DNA of 64,000 nucleotides, taken from NCBI RefSeq assembly GCF_002159665.1, contig NZ_NFJC01000004.1:60755-124754 (forward strand), read 5' to 3'. This stretch comes from Desulfovibrio sp. An276. Its GTDB lineage: Bacteria > Desulfobacterota > Desulfovibrionia > Desulfovibrionales > Desulfovibrionaceae. The first letter of the stretch is position 1; each line of letters begins with the position of its first letter. This document shows, in pieces, positions 1 through 9,013 of the stretch. The notes under the pieces were generated by a model. That model was not told the DNA's origin. It ran no database searches and saw only the letters and a list, made by a program, of their open reading frames with translations. The position numbers were made by a program, and so were the translations under genes.

Positions 1-187
1 TCAGGCCGTTTGCCAGTTTGAAGATCGTTTCGTTCGGGGAAGAGGTTTCGAAGCCCAGGCTTCCCTTCTCTGCCGCATTTTCCGCGGCCATTGCTGTTTC
101 CATGGAACCTGAAAGAATAAGCATACCTGTAACCACAAGAAGAATCAGCAAGCGCTGCAATGGATATTTTCCTTTTGTTTCAGCCAT
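1..187 (-). CDS. Secreted protein, partial; probable M16-family peptidase N-terminus
   Basis: Only the first 62 codons lie in the window and the frame is open at the left edge. The ATG at 187 opens a basic start and a hydrophobic stretch (LLILLVVTGMLIL) ending at AMAAE, a good Sec signal peptide with an A-x-A cleavage site. The mature start reaches ETIFKLANGL, which resembles the opening beta-strand 'xxKLxNGLxV' of pitrilysin/M16 zinc proteases. That family call rests on this short match alone; the HxxEH zinc motif would be outside the window. Confidence 0.45.
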   Translation of the reverse strand, partial: MAETKGKYPLQRLLILLVVTGMLILSGSMETAMAAENAAEKGSLGFETSSPNETIFKLANGL

Positions 188-308
188 ATGTATCACCCTT
201 GCATAAATGTGCGATCCAACTGCTGTCCGCTCTTTTTGCGAGGCAGGAGACAGGCTCGTGTGCATGGAGCCCATGCCCAAGGCATGGCCTGTCGGGCCCC
301 CAAGGGGG

Positions 309-331
309 CAAAAATCCCGGCCGGGGCCGGG
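309..331 (-). terminator. Rho-independent terminator after the glycosyltransferase
   Basis: Read on the minus strand, a GC-only hairpin (CCCGG/CCGGG arms, 316-331) is followed by ATTTTTG. It lies 40 bases past the glycosyltransferase stop codon and closes the rsh-glycosyltransferase unit. Confidence 0.65.
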
Positions 332-370
332 AAAATTTGTTGATTTCATGAGGCTTTGTGCGGATTTCGG

Positions 371-1525
371 CTACCTGTTCTCGCGAAAGAGCGCAAGCGT
401 CTCTTCCGGGGAGCCGAGGCGCAGGGACTTTTCCTCCCTCGGCGCATCTAAAACCCTGGGCTCTCCAGCAAGGGGAAGCTCCTTCGTCCGTATGAAGGTG
501 TCCACAAGACCAAAGACGAGCTCGTTGCCGCAAAAGCGTCCCTTTGCGATATTTGCCTGGTACTTTGGCAGCTTTGCCTCGAATTCCGTGAGCAGTTGCG
601 GAGAGAGCTTCTCCATATCCGCCTGCATGCCGTAGCCAAGACGTTCTATGTAGAGCGCGTTGAAGCGCTGCTCTATCATGGATTTCAGAGGGATGGTCAG
701 TATGGGCTTGCCAAGATGCAAGGCCTCGGTCATGAGCGTATGGCTTCCGCCCTGGACAACATAGGACGCACTCGCAAGAAGCTGCAAAAAGACGTCCTCG
801 CTCTTCTTCATGAAGACGATATTGCCGTCCTGTCCCTCTTCCCTGGTGTAGCCAAAGACATAGCATGTTCTTTTGGTAGAGTTTTTCAAGAAATCCAAAA
901 GGGCTGGACTTGTGCTGTTGCTCTGGTACACAAGGACATGGCCCAGATCTTCGGGCTTTGCCGCTATAACCTTGTCCCGCAGTATGGGAGGAACTACCCT
1001 TGCCCTGTATTTTGAAAGTACCGGCGGCTGGTAGAAGGAGACAATGAGGTTCTGTTCCGTTGGGCTGAAAAGGTATTTTGGAGTCAGCCCCTGCACCATT
1101 GTGTCCCACCACATGTTGCCGGGCAGATTGTGCCTGCAGCAGGTGATAACGTGCTGGTGGCTCAAGGTCAGGCAGGGCACATTCATGCGCTTTGCGGCCC
1201 TTGGCACAAAGTACTCAAGGTCAGTCATGCACACATCGGGCTCGAAGGCGTGGATGAGATCCATGATCTCGCGCACGTACTTCTCCCTTTTCCAGAGCAG
1301 GGGGACTGCCCTTTTGATGGTGGTCTTGAAGTCCACCTTGTAGTTTTTGAAGGCAGTGCCGAGATTGGGAATCGTGTGCACGGGAAATTCCGGCTTGAGC
1401 ACGGATAAGGCATCGTCTGCGCAGACAAAGAGAAAGTCGTGCTGCCTGAGCCTGCGGGCTATGGTGAGCCCGCGCATGGCGTGTCCATGCCCTGTGCCGT
1501 GTACTCCATACAAAATCCGCGCCAT
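371..1525 (-). CDS. GT-B fold glycosyltransferase, MJ1255/VC2487-like
   Basis: A 384-residue cytoplasmic protein. It opens with MARILYGVHGTGHGHAMRG, the glycine/histidine-rich first loop of GT-B enzymes and of the MJ1255/VC2487 family. The C-terminal half carries a nucleotide-sugar pocket signature around VVQGGSHTLMTEALHLGKP, like the acceptor/donor loop of UDP-glycosyltransferases and MurG relatives. It probably moves a sugar onto a cell-surface or lipid acceptor, but donor and acceptor cannot be read from the sequence. It begins 36 bases after the Rsh stop on the same strand, so the two are likely co-transcribed. Confidence 0.7.
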   Translation of the reverse strand: MARILYGVHGTGHGHAMRGLTIARRLRQHDFLFVCADDALSVLKPEFPVHTIPNLGTAFKNYKVDFKTTIKRAVPLLWKREKYVREIMDLIHAFEPDVCMTDLEYFVPRAAKRMNVPCLTLSHQHVITCCRHNLPGNMWWDTMVQGLTPKYLFSPTEQNLIVSFYQPPVLSKYRARVVPPILRDKVIAAKPEDLGHVLVYQSNSTSPALLDFLKNSTKRTCYVFGYTREEGQDGNIVFMKKSEDVFLQLLASASYVVQGGSHTLMTEALHLGKPILTIPLKSMIEQRFNALYIERLGYGMQADMEKLSPQLLTEFEAKLPKYQANIAKGRFCGNELVFGLVDTFIRTKELPLAGEPRVLDAPREEKSLRLGSPEETLALFRENR

Positions 1526-1561
1526 GAAACCCCCTTTTTGGTATGTCCTGTCTGGTTGGCC

Positions 1562-3772
1562 CTAGGCCTTGGCATCGGCCACTGTGGTGTCCGCGTCTTC
1601 GCTGTCGCGCACTGCCTCCACGATGTTGGGAAGCTTGCCTATGCGCTCGATGACCTCGTAGAGCTGGTTGGCGTTCTTGACCTCAACCACAAAGTGCAGG
1701 GTGGATCTGCCGTCCACCAGGGCCTTGATGGTAGCGGACTGGATGTTGACTTCCGCCTCTGCAAGAACAGTGGCAATGGAGGCCAGGGCACCCCGCTGGT
1801 TCTTGGCAAGAACGAAGATGCCACCCTCGAAGGGCTTGCCCTGCTCGCCCTCGTCCCCTTCCCAATGCACGGAAATAAGCCTTTCGGGCTCCATGTTGGG
1901 AACATTGGGACAGTCGGCCCTGTGAACGGTAATGCCTGCTCCGCGGCTGATGTAGCCCACAATGGGGTCCCCGGGCACGGGATTGCAGCAGCGAGCAAAG
2001 CGCATGAGAACACCGTCCACGCCGGAGACGGCAACGCCGCCTGCGGGAAGCTTGCCCTTGCCCTCCTCGTGCGCTGGCTGTGCAGGTGGCGTGGGTTCGG
2101 CTGCCTTCTGTGCAGCTACCGGTTCCCCTGGATGAAGCACTGCGTAGAGCTTGTTCAAAACCTTGCGCGGGGTCACGTGGGCGTAGCCCACTGCGGCGTA
2201 GAGTTCCTCTATGCCGTCGAAATTCATGTCCTGGGCAACAATGTTGAGCTGACCTTCCTTGGCGCAGCGCACGACATTGATGCTGGCCTTCCTGCCTTCC
2301 TTTTCCAGCATTTCGCGGCCAAGCTGAATGGCGCGCATGCGCTCTTCGGTGCGCAGATAGTGCTGGATGCGGTTGCGGGCCCTGGCGGTCTTGACAATCT
2401 TGAGCCAGTCCCTGTTGGGGTTGCGGGCAGGATCGGTGATGACCTCGACAGTGTCGCCGTTTTTCAGCGGGGTTCCCAGGGGCACAAGGCGGCCGTTGAC
2501 CTTGGCGCCTGCGCAGTGCTGCCCCACCTTGGTGTGGATGTGGAAGGCAAAGTCCAGGGGCGTTGCGCCTTCGGGCAATTCCTTGACGTCGCCTGCAGGC
2601 GTGTAGACGTAGACCTCGTCGTGGAAGAGGTCCATCTTCAGGGAGTGCATGAACTCCTTGCCGTCCGCCTCGTCGCGCTGGCGCTCGAAGATTTCGTTGA
2701 GCCAGGAGAACTGGGCCAGATCCTTGCTGTTGATGCGGCCGTGCTCCTTGTAGAGCCAGTGGGCGGCAATGCCGTGCTCTGCCTGCCTGTGCATTTCCTC
2801 TGTGCGTATCTGCACTTCGATACGCTCGCCGTCAGGGCCTATGACCGTGGTGTGCAGGCTCTGGTAGCCGTTGGCCTTGGGCATGGAAATGTAGTCTTTG
2901 AAGCGCCCGTGCACGGGTTTCCACTGCTGGTGCACAAGGCCAAGGACCGCGTAGCATTCCTTGACATCCTTGACTATGACCCTGAAGGCCATGATGTCGT
3001 GCATTTCGTCCAGAGTCAGGGACTCTGCCAGCATCTTCTTGTAGATGCTGTAGTGGTGCTTGATACGTCCGTAGACCTGACCCTCGATGTCGTTCTTCTT
3101 CAGAAAATCCTGAAGCATGCCCACAACGTTCTCTATGATCTTCTTTTCCACCACCTGATGTTCTTCCAGCCAGTGGGTAATCAGATTGTAGACGTCGGGG
3201 CGAAGATACTTGAAGCTCAGATCCTCCAGCTTGCGCATGATGTTGTAGAGGCCGAGCCTGTTTGCCAGGGGAGCATAGATGTCCATGGTCTCCTGGGCTA
3301 TGCGCTTTTGCTTGTAGGCCTTCTGGAAGTCCAGAGTGCTCATGTTGTGCAGACGGTCTGCCAGTTTGACCATGATGACGCGCATGTCGTGGCTCATGGC
3401 GAGGATCATCTTGCGTATGTTCTCTGCCTGAGCCTCTTCCTTGCTGTCAAAGGGAATGCGGCTGATCTTTGTGACACCATCCACGATGTCCGCGGTCTCG
3501 TCGCCGAAGTTTTCGGCAATGGTGTCTATGTCCACACCTGTGTCTTCCACTGTGTCGTGCAAAAGGCCTGCCGCGATGGTAGGCTCGTCAAAGCCCATTT
3601 CGGCCAGGATGTTGGCAACGGCCAGAGGATGGGACAGATAGGGTTCTCCGGAGAGTCTTGTCTGTCCTGCGTGGGCCGTGGCGGCAAAGATGTAGGCCCT
3701 CTGGATCATCTCCAGATCGGCGTCCTTGTGCAGCGACTGCACCTTGTCGAGAATTTCCTGGATGCGTATCAT
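1562..3772 (-). CDS. rsh: Bifunctional (p)ppGpp synthetase/hydrolase (Rsh/SpoT)
   Basis: A 736-residue RelA/SpoT homologue that makes and degrades the alarmone (p)ppGpp. The hydrolase HD domain is intact: His34, the HD pair at 72-73 in LLHDTVEDT, and a downstream aspartate in the DIVDGVTK segment. The synthetase domain has GRIKHHYSIYKKM (R-x-K type, as in bifunctional enzymes) and EVQIRTEEMH. A TGS domain (VYVYTPAGDVKELPEGATP) and a C-terminal ACT domain follow. The frame is open upstream to 3982, but the ATG at 3772 has a GGAGAG ribosome site seven bases ahead and matches the family start. With both active sites intact it may be the only long Rsh in the genome, though that cannot be checked here. 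Confidence 0.95.
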   Translation of the reverse strand: MIRIQEILDKVQSLHKDADLEMIQRAYIFAATAHAGQTRLSGEPYLSHPLAVANILAEMGFDEPTIAAGLLHDTVEDTGVDIDTIAENFGDETADIVDGVTKISRIPFDSKEEAQAENIRKMILAMSHDMRVIMVKLADRLHNMSTLDFQKAYKQKRIAQETMDIYAPLANRLGLYNIMRKLEDLSFKYLRPDVYNLITHWLEEHQVVEKKIIENVVGMLQDFLKKNDIEGQVYGRIKHHYSIYKKMLAESLTLDEMHDIMAFRVIVKDVKECYAVLGLVHQQWKPVHGRFKDYISMPKANGYQSLHTTVIGPDGERIEVQIRTEEMHRQAEHGIAAHWLYKEHGRINSKDLAQFSWLNEIFERQRDEADGKEFMHSLKMDLFHDEVYVYTPAGDVKELPEGATPLDFAFHIHTKVGQHCAGAKVNGRLVPLGTPLKNGDTVEVITDPARNPNRDWLKIVKTARARNRIQHYLRTEERMRAIQLGREMLEKEGRKASINVVRCAKEGQLNIVAQDMNFDGIEELYAAVGYAHVTPRKVLNKLYAVLHPGEPVAAQKAAEPTPPAQPAHEEGKGKLPAGGVAVSGVDGVLMRFARCCNPVPGDPIVGYISRGAGITVHRADCPNVPNMEPERLISVHWEGDEGEQGKPFEGGIFVLAKNQRGALASIATVLAEAEVNIQSATIKALVDGRSTLHFVVEVKNANQLYEVIERIGKLPNIVEAVRDSEDADTTVADAKA

Positions 3773-3982
3773 ACAATGCTCTCCGCAGACTTGGACACAG
3801 GCAGGACAAAATTGTCCCTCATGTCCCTCATGTTCCTCACTTCTTTTTCTTGTAGCCTGAATGAAGGGCATTGCCAAGACTGCGAGAGCGCACGAAGCCC
3901 CCTTCTCCCGCGAATTTTGCAGGAAAAGGGAGCGTTCGAAAGTCCGAAAATCCGGAAAAAGAGATTGGCAAAAGGAGGGCAA

Positions 3983-5143
3983 CTACTTTTCCGTGAGCCT
4001 GTACCTTTGCCTTGGGCTGTTGCGCCCCTCGGTCGCTTCCACTCTTCCTGCCTTCTTGAGCCTTTGCAGGGCATTGGCGACACTTGTGCGGGAAAAGCCT
4101 GTGGAATCCACGATTTCGCGCACGCTCACGCTGCCGCTCTTCCCTATCATCTCCACAATAGTGTCTGAAAGCTGACTGCCCCGTATGTTCTTTTTCCCCG
4201 AAACATGAGCTCCGCGACTTGCAAAGCTCACGCTGAAAGAATCGGGCAAGGCCCTGATGCGCGCAGGCTGCACCCCCTCCCTCGCAAGCTCGCTTTCGAT
4301 GGTGGTAAGGCCTCTGCCGCAGTTGTCCGCAATAAGGCCCCTGTTTCCGTACACATCGTTCTTGTAGGGCGTGATCTCAAAGGTTGCCTCGAGGATGGCG
4401 GAAAGAAAGACGTTTCTGCTGGATGTTTTCCCAGGCTTTCCCAGATCTTCTGCAGCCATTCCGTACAGGCTGCCGGGGCTTGTGACCTCAAGGCTGTCTC
4501 CATACATAGTGATGCACACAGGCTGACCAAGATCTTGCGGGGCATAGGACCTGTGCTGCAGGGCGTTGGCTACGGCCTCGCGTACTGCCGAAAGTGCGTA
4601 GTCCGGGACATCTTTTCTGAAGGCACCCTCTATCTTCGCACCTGTACGCATGTTTCTTTCCACGCACTCAAGGGCATCGGCAACCATGACGGGTATGGGA
4701 CCAACAAAAGTCCAGCTTTCCCAAAAAGTCGGCTTTTCGGGCAGACTCTCCTTTTCGTCTCTGTTTCCGGCAAAGAGCGAGAAAGCCACCACGAGCCTTG
4801 GATAGAACTTTTGCGGATAGACTCCGAGTGCCAAAAGCCCTGCCAGTGTCGGGCGCAAGCACCCTTTGCCATCTGCCGCGATCACGCGCATGTTGCGCAA
4901 GGTATCTTCCTCGTCCATCTGTCCGAACACACGCGGATGGATGCTGCGCAATCCTTGGACAAAATCCCGGACAAGGGAGCTTTCCAGATCTTCCAGAATC
5001 GCCCCTTCGACAATACAAGCGTCCCAATGGGGCTCGCAAGATACAGGCAGACAATGCGCCTTTCCGGCATCCAGCACCTCAGTGTCTCTGCCGCATTTTT
5101 CCGGGCTATGGGAATTCTGCCCGATTTCTTCTTCACTGCCCAT
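3983..5143 (-). CDS. HATPase_c_4 / winged-helix transcriptional regulator lacking an AlbA_2 domain
   Basis: A 386-residue protein related to the Schlafen-AlbA_2/'RecG-like' ATP-binding regulators. Residues ~45-130 carry the family segment ending in LRPTLAGLLALGVYPQKFYP. Next comes a GHKL-type ATPase stretch with ALSAVREAVANALQHRSY (N-box) and a later NRGLIADNCGRGL. The C-terminal ~60 residues form a winged helix (VREIVDSTGFSRTSVANALQRL). The usual N-terminal AlbA_2 DNA-binding domain (about 120 residues) is missing. The start is secure: AGGAGGG sits six bases before the ATG and an in-frame stop lies just upstream, so this is not an N-terminal mis-call. It is probably a DNA-binding regulator; the ligand is unknown. 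Confidence 0.75.
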   Translation of the reverse strand: MGSEEEIGQNSHSPEKCGRDTEVLDAGKAHCLPVSCEPHWDACIVEGAILEDLESSLVRDFVQGLRSIHPRVFGQMDEEDTLRNMRVIAADGKGCLRPTLAGLLALGVYPQKFYPRLVVAFSLFAGNRDEKESLPEKPTFWESWTFVGPIPVMVADALECVERNMRTGAKIEGAFRKDVPDYALSAVREAVANALQHRSYAPQDLGQPVCITMYGDSLEVTSPGSLYGMAAEDLGKPGKTSSRNVFLSAILEATFEITPYKNDVYGNRGLIADNCGRGLTTIESELAREGVQPARIRALPDSFSVSFASRGAHVSGKKNIRGSQLSDTIVEMIGKSGSVSVREIVDSTGFSRTSVANALQRLKKAGRVEATEGRNSPRQRYRLTEK

Positions 5144-5478
5144 GACTCACCCTCCTGTCCTCGTTTTCGAACAACTGACAACTTGTCACAGGCTCGGCAC
5201 AAAGAGCCAAAAAGTCAACCTCTGTATCAGGATTTGCAGCAAGTTCCCTGAAATATTTTTAAAACACACGAAAACACTAGCCATTACTTGCCAGAAATAC
5301 TCATTAACCAAAAGCAAATCCCTGACTAGTGTTGAGTTTTACCCCTCTATTTCAGATCAAACCATAACTAACAAGCTAAGATTACACTATATTATCCCTA
5401 CTCAACATTCACCAAAAACAACTAGTTATTGTTGAGTTGAGTAGCAAGTTCAATGACAAGTCCTGTTGCGTTGTCCGC
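5144..5478. promoter_or_regulatory. AT-rich leader of the HATPase regulator with repeated octamers
   Basis: This 335-base gap contains no gene. It is much richer in A/T than its neighbours. It holds a 13-base palindrome TGACAACTTGTCA (5176-5188) 33 bases ahead of the regulator start. Two direct copies of TGTTGAGT lie at 5330-5337 and 5430-5437, each preceded by ACTAGT, and an inverted copy ACTCAACA lies at 5400-5407. The direct copies are exactly 100 bases apart. These look like operator elements, most simply for autoregulation by the adjacent winged-helix protein, which is an inference from position. Confidence 0.5.
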
Positions 5479-6708
5479 CTAGGGCACAAGCTTTGTCTCG
5501 TAGAGTCTGTTGCCCAAAATGCTCGAACAAAGCGAGCAAAGCCCTGTCACAAGAACAATGATACCCAAGGGGAGCGCGCTTTGGGGGCCTGCAAGGCCTG
5601 TCAGGGGGGACGTCAGGGCGCCGAAGAGAAAGACTGCCACACCGAGGATCCCGGAGGCTGCACCTGCTCCCACGGACTGCGAGCAGATGGCCAAAGAAAA
5701 GCTTGGAGAGAGGGTGAAGCTTTGCATGGCAAGCATGGCAAAAAGCGCTATCATGAGCGGCCAGGGCGAGGCAGGGGTCACAAGGCATACGTAGAAGACA
5801 GCCCCGCAGGCAAGTGTTCGCGCCATGTCTCCGGCAAGAAGAAGGCGCTTGTCACCCAAACGTTTGGACAACCAGCCTGCCAGAAGGGAGGTGCACACCA
5901 TACCTATGGCGTTCACGGCAAAGATGAGGCTGAAGCGCTCCATGGAAAGGCCGTAGACGTTCTGGAACACAAAGGGCGAGGCCGAGACATAGGCAAAAAA
6001 GCCTCCCATGGTGAAGCCCTGCACGCAGGTGTAGCAAAGGTACGCCCGCTCTCTGAAAAGCCTTCCGGTGTTCGCAAGGGATGCGAGAACCCCGCCCTGC
6101 ACGCGCTTATCCTTCGCCAGGGTTTCGGGCAAGAAGAAGAGGGTCGAAAGCGTCAGAATCACCCCGATGCCTGCAAGCACCCAGAAGACGCTGCGCCAGC
6201 CTGCCCAGCCGCCGAGAAAGCCGCCAACCACAGGCCCCAGGATGGGGGCTACGCTGTGAATTGCCATGAGCAGCGAAATGTATTGTGTGAGCTTCGAGCC
6301 GTGGAAGATGTCGCAGCAAACGGCCCTTGCGAGCACTGCCCCTCCGGCGCCCCCGAAGCCCTGCAAAAAGCGCAGAACGATGAAGCTTGTGCCATCCTCG
6401 GCCTGGGTGCAGAGGAAGGAAGCCACTGTGTAGAGCACAAGCGAGAGCACGAGCACACCGTGGCGCCCCCTGCTGTCGGATATGGGCCCCACAAAGAGCT
6501 GGCCCAGGGCCAGGCCCAGAAGGCAGGAGGTGATGCTCGACTGAGCAAGGGCAGTGGAAATGCTCAAATCCGCCGCTATGTCCGGCAGAGTGGGCAGATA
6601 CATGTCCGTGCACAAGGGTCCGAAGGCCGTGAGCCAGGACAGAAGGAGGGTAGTACAGGCAAAGCGCAGGCCGTGCTGTTCCTGTATGGGTGTAGTGGAA
6701 AAGGGCAT
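5479..6708 (-). CDS. MFS drug-resistance transporter, Bcr/CflA-type
   Basis: A 409-residue inner-membrane protein with about 12 hydrophobic helices, belonging to the DHA1 proton-antiport drug efflux group. TDMYLPTLPDIA in helix 1 is the Bcr/CflA signature. The loop 2-3 motif reads GPISDSRGRH, and RFLQGFGGAGGAVLARA matches the helix 4 region. A GTAGGATA ribosome site precedes the ATG. It lies 164 bases downstream of the peptide-binding protein on the same strand. The substrate cannot be predicted. Confidence 0.85.
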   Translation of the reverse strand: MPFSTTPIQEQHGLRFACTTLLLSWLTAFGPLCTDMYLPTLPDIAADLSISTALAQSSITSCLLGLALGQLFVGPISDSRGRHGVLVLSLVLYTVASFLCTQAEDGTSFIVLRFLQGFGGAGGAVLARAVCCDIFHGSKLTQYISLLMAIHSVAPILGPVVGGFLGGWAGWRSVFWVLAGIGVILTLSTLFFLPETLAKDKRVQGGVLASLANTGRLFRERAYLCYTCVQGFTMGGFFAYVSASPFVFQNVYGLSMERFSLIFAVNAIGMVCTSLLAGWLSKRLGDKRLLLAGDMARTLACGAVFYVCLVTPASPWPLMIALFAMLAMQSFTLSPSFSLAICSQSVGAGAASGILGVAVFLFGALTSPLTGLAGPQSALPLGIIVLVTGLCSLCSSILGNRLYETKLVP

Positions 6709-6766
6709 GGTATCCTACGTGATTTCTTTGAAAATTGCGGTTTCGTGGCAAAGAATCCTGCTTTGG

Positions 6767-6807
6767 GCACTGTCCGCATATCCGGAAAAAAAGACTGCGG
6801 ACAGTGC
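6767..6807. other. Inverted repeat with 11-bp arms between the binding protein and efflux genes
   Basis: GCACTGTCCGC (6767-6777) pairs perfectly with GCGGACAGTGC (6797-6807). On the minus strand the loop contains a run of seven T. It follows the stop codon of the binding-protein gene, so it could be an unusual terminator or a processing hairpin ahead of the MFS gene. Confidence 0.45.
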
Positions 6808-6872
6808 GTGCGGACAGGCGCCGCAAGAAACGAGCCTATGCCACGAAGCAACTCCAAGCGCAAGAAGGCTTG

Positions 6873-8576
6873 TCAGGGCACAAGCCTTGCTGCAGGCTTT
6901 TCGCCTGCAATCCACCACCGTTCCATGTTCCAGGCAATGCCGGCCAAAGCCGGCTCTATGCCCCTGATGCGGCTTTTGAGGATGGGCAGGGACCAGGGCA
7001 CATAGAGGAAGCAGTAGGGTTGCTCGTCCGCCAAAACTTCCTGCACTCCATAGTATATCTTCCTTCGCTCTTCCTCGTCGAGGGTGGCGCGCCCCCTTTC
7101 CAGAAGCATATCCAGCCTTTTGTTCTTGAACCAGGTGAAATTGAGGCCGCCTTCCACTGCGCTTGAGGAGTGCCAGACCTGGTACAAGTCCGGATCCGGG
7201 GTAATGGTCCAGCCAAGGATCACTGCGTCAAAGGCGCCCTTGTTCACGAATTCCCTGATAAAGGCAGCCCATTCCACTGTGCGCACACTGACGCGGATGC
7301 CCACCCTTGCCAGCTGCTGCTGCATGATGATGGCGCACAATATGCGCTCCTGATTGCCCTGATTGGTCAGGATGGTGAATTCGAGCTTCTTGCCATCCCG
7401 CTCCACAACGCCGTCTCCGTCCCTGTCCGCAAAGCCGGCCTCTGCAAGAAGCCTTTTTGCGCCCTCTGTATCCTGAGCCACTGGCTTCAGATCCGGATGA
7501 TAGAAGGATGTCCCGGGCTTGTAGGGACCAAAGGCCGGAACGCCCTGGCCTAGCAGTGCGCCCTTGACGAGCTCGTTTCTGTCAAGTGCTTTGGAAATGG
7601 CCCAGCGCACGCGCTTGTCCGCAAAGAAGGGGTGGCGCATATTGAAGCCCAGATAGGTGTAGGACGAGGAGAGGTAGCGGTATTTGCGGAAATTGTCCTC
7701 CCAGGCAGGGCCCTTTGTCTGGCGCAGGTACTGCTCAGGAGAAAGACCCATCATGTCCAGCCTTCCGGCTTTCAGTTCCATGAACATGGTAGCCATGTCC
7801 GGGATGATTCTGTAGGTGATGGTCGCAATATGCGGCTTGACAAGGAAGTAGCGCTCGTTTGCAGCAAGGGTTAGTTCGGAGCCGCTGGACCAGGAATAAA
7901 GTTTGAAGGGGCCTGCGCCTACGGGATTGCGGGCAAAGCTTCCTGTGCGCACGTCCTGCCCCTCAAGCACGTGTTTGGGCAGGATGGAGGAGGCAAAGCT
8001 GACCTTTGCCCTCGCATAATAGGTGTCGTAGCTGACCTCAACCGTATATCGGTCAAGCTTTTTAACATCCCTGATGCGCATAAAGTCTTCTGCGTAGGGA
8101 CTGCCCGTCTTTGGATCCGCCACAAGCCTGATGGTGAAGACGAGATCGTCCGCTGTCATCTCCACCCCGTCTTCCCAGAGTATGCCCTTTTTCAGACGGA
8201 TGACTATGCGTTTCCCGTCCTCGGACATGTCAAAGCTCTCGGCTGCCCACAGCTCCAGTTCCAGGTTTTTGTTGTAGCGCAGGGGAGCAATGAAGATGAG
8301 GTCCGCAACCTCGTGGGAGGCAGAGTCCGAGCTTATGTAGGGGTTGAGGTTCGAGGGCTCCCCTATGCTGCCAAGCACAAGGTTGCCGCCGTCCACAGGA
8401 GCCTTTTGCTGCGTGCCGGACTCTGTCCCCTGTGCTTCGGCAAGGCCTGTGCAGACAAAAAGAAAAAGCACAAGGCAAAAGGTGAGGTATTTGAGCAGAA
8501 GGCCTTGGGGCAGAAACTGGCCCTTCCTGCCTGTTTTGCGCACATACATCTTTTTTGCTGCAGGCGTATTGATCAT
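6873..8576 (-). CDS. ABC transporter substrate-binding protein, family 5 (peptide/nickel type)
   Basis: A 567-residue periplasmic solute-binding protein of the DppA/OppA/NikA class. A long basic N-terminus leads into the hydrophobic stretch YLTFCLVLFLFVCTGLAEAQ, a Sec signal peptide. The mature part has family landmarks: LRYNKNLELELWAAESF near the start, FNMRHPFFADKRVRWAISKALDR in the middle and NFTWFKNKRLDMLLERGR near the end. The ATG at 8576 has AGGAAGG six bases upstream, preferred over the longer open frame to 8651. No permease or ATPase genes adjoin, so this is an orphan component. The ligand is unknown. Confidence 0.85.
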   Translation of the reverse strand: MINTPAAKKMYVRKTGRKGQFLPQGLLLKYLTFCLVLFLFVCTGLAEAQGTESGTQQKAPVDGGNLVLGSIGEPSNLNPYISSDSASHEVADLIFIAPLRYNKNLELELWAAESFDMSEDGKRIVIRLKKGILWEDGVEMTADDLVFTIRLVADPKTGSPYAEDFMRIRDVKKLDRYTVEVSYDTYYARAKVSFASSILPKHVLEGQDVRTGSFARNPVGAGPFKLYSWSSGSELTLAANERYFLVKPHIATITYRIIPDMATMFMELKAGRLDMMGLSPEQYLRQTKGPAWEDNFRKYRYLSSSYTYLGFNMRHPFFADKRVRWAISKALDRNELVKGALLGQGVPAFGPYKPGTSFYHPDLKPVAQDTEGAKRLLAEAGFADRDGDGVVERDGKKLEFTILTNQGNQERILCAIIMQQQLARVGIRVSVRTVEWAAFIREFVNKGAFDAVILGWTITPDPDLYQVWHSSSAVEGGLNFTWFKNKRLDMLLERGRATLDEEERRKIYYGVQEVLADEQPYCFLYVPWSLPILKSRIRGIEPALAGIAWNMERWWIAGEKPAARLVP

Positions 8577-9013
8577 TTTGCCCTTCCTGTTATATGGTCC
8601 GCAAGATCCTAGCAGATTTCTTTTGTACAATTGCGCCCAAAATCCATCCAATCCCGTTCCCCGGGCAAGGCCAGGGGAAGATCCTGGACAGGGAGGCGCC
8701 CCCGGTTGTCAGCCTTTTTTGCGCGGAACACAAGCCCTGCCTGCCTATCCCCCAAGGCCAGGCCCCTTTGAAGCCTAGAGGCTTTCCGCATTTTGGAAAA
8801 AAGTTGCTGCAGCTCATGCCTTTCGGGATGTGTATCCACAGGGCAGATCTCCGTAATCTTTGCGCGCAACAAAAGCCAATTCCCTTGCCTTGTGCAGGAA
8901 TGAGCCCTTGGCGCAACGCATTTTTCGCAAAACTCCAGTGTTCTTGCAAAGCCACAATACCCAACAGAATTGTCCGCATCCTGCCGAAGGTGGCAAGACG
9001 GGCCCGAGGAATC
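8577..9013. other. Non-coding gap between divergent genes
   Basis: About 437 bases between the minus-strand binding protein and the plus-strand SNF2 gene. Frames open here run into one or other gene without a ribosome site of their own. It should hold both divergent promoters, but no convincing -35/-10 pair was picked out. Confidence 0.4.

Noticed and set aside
1439..4168. Very long plus-strand open frame (909 codons) opposite rsh
   Set aside because: It is antisense to a certain rsh gene, has no ribosome site or domain, and its composition (Leu/Val/His/Gly-rich) is the mirror of the biased codon use on the other strand.
5143..5149. TGA just before the regulator start as a selenocysteine codon
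   Set aside because: A tRNA-Sec exists, but a full AGGAGGG ribosome site lies right over this TGA and no SECIS-like hairpin follows; it is simply an upstream stop.
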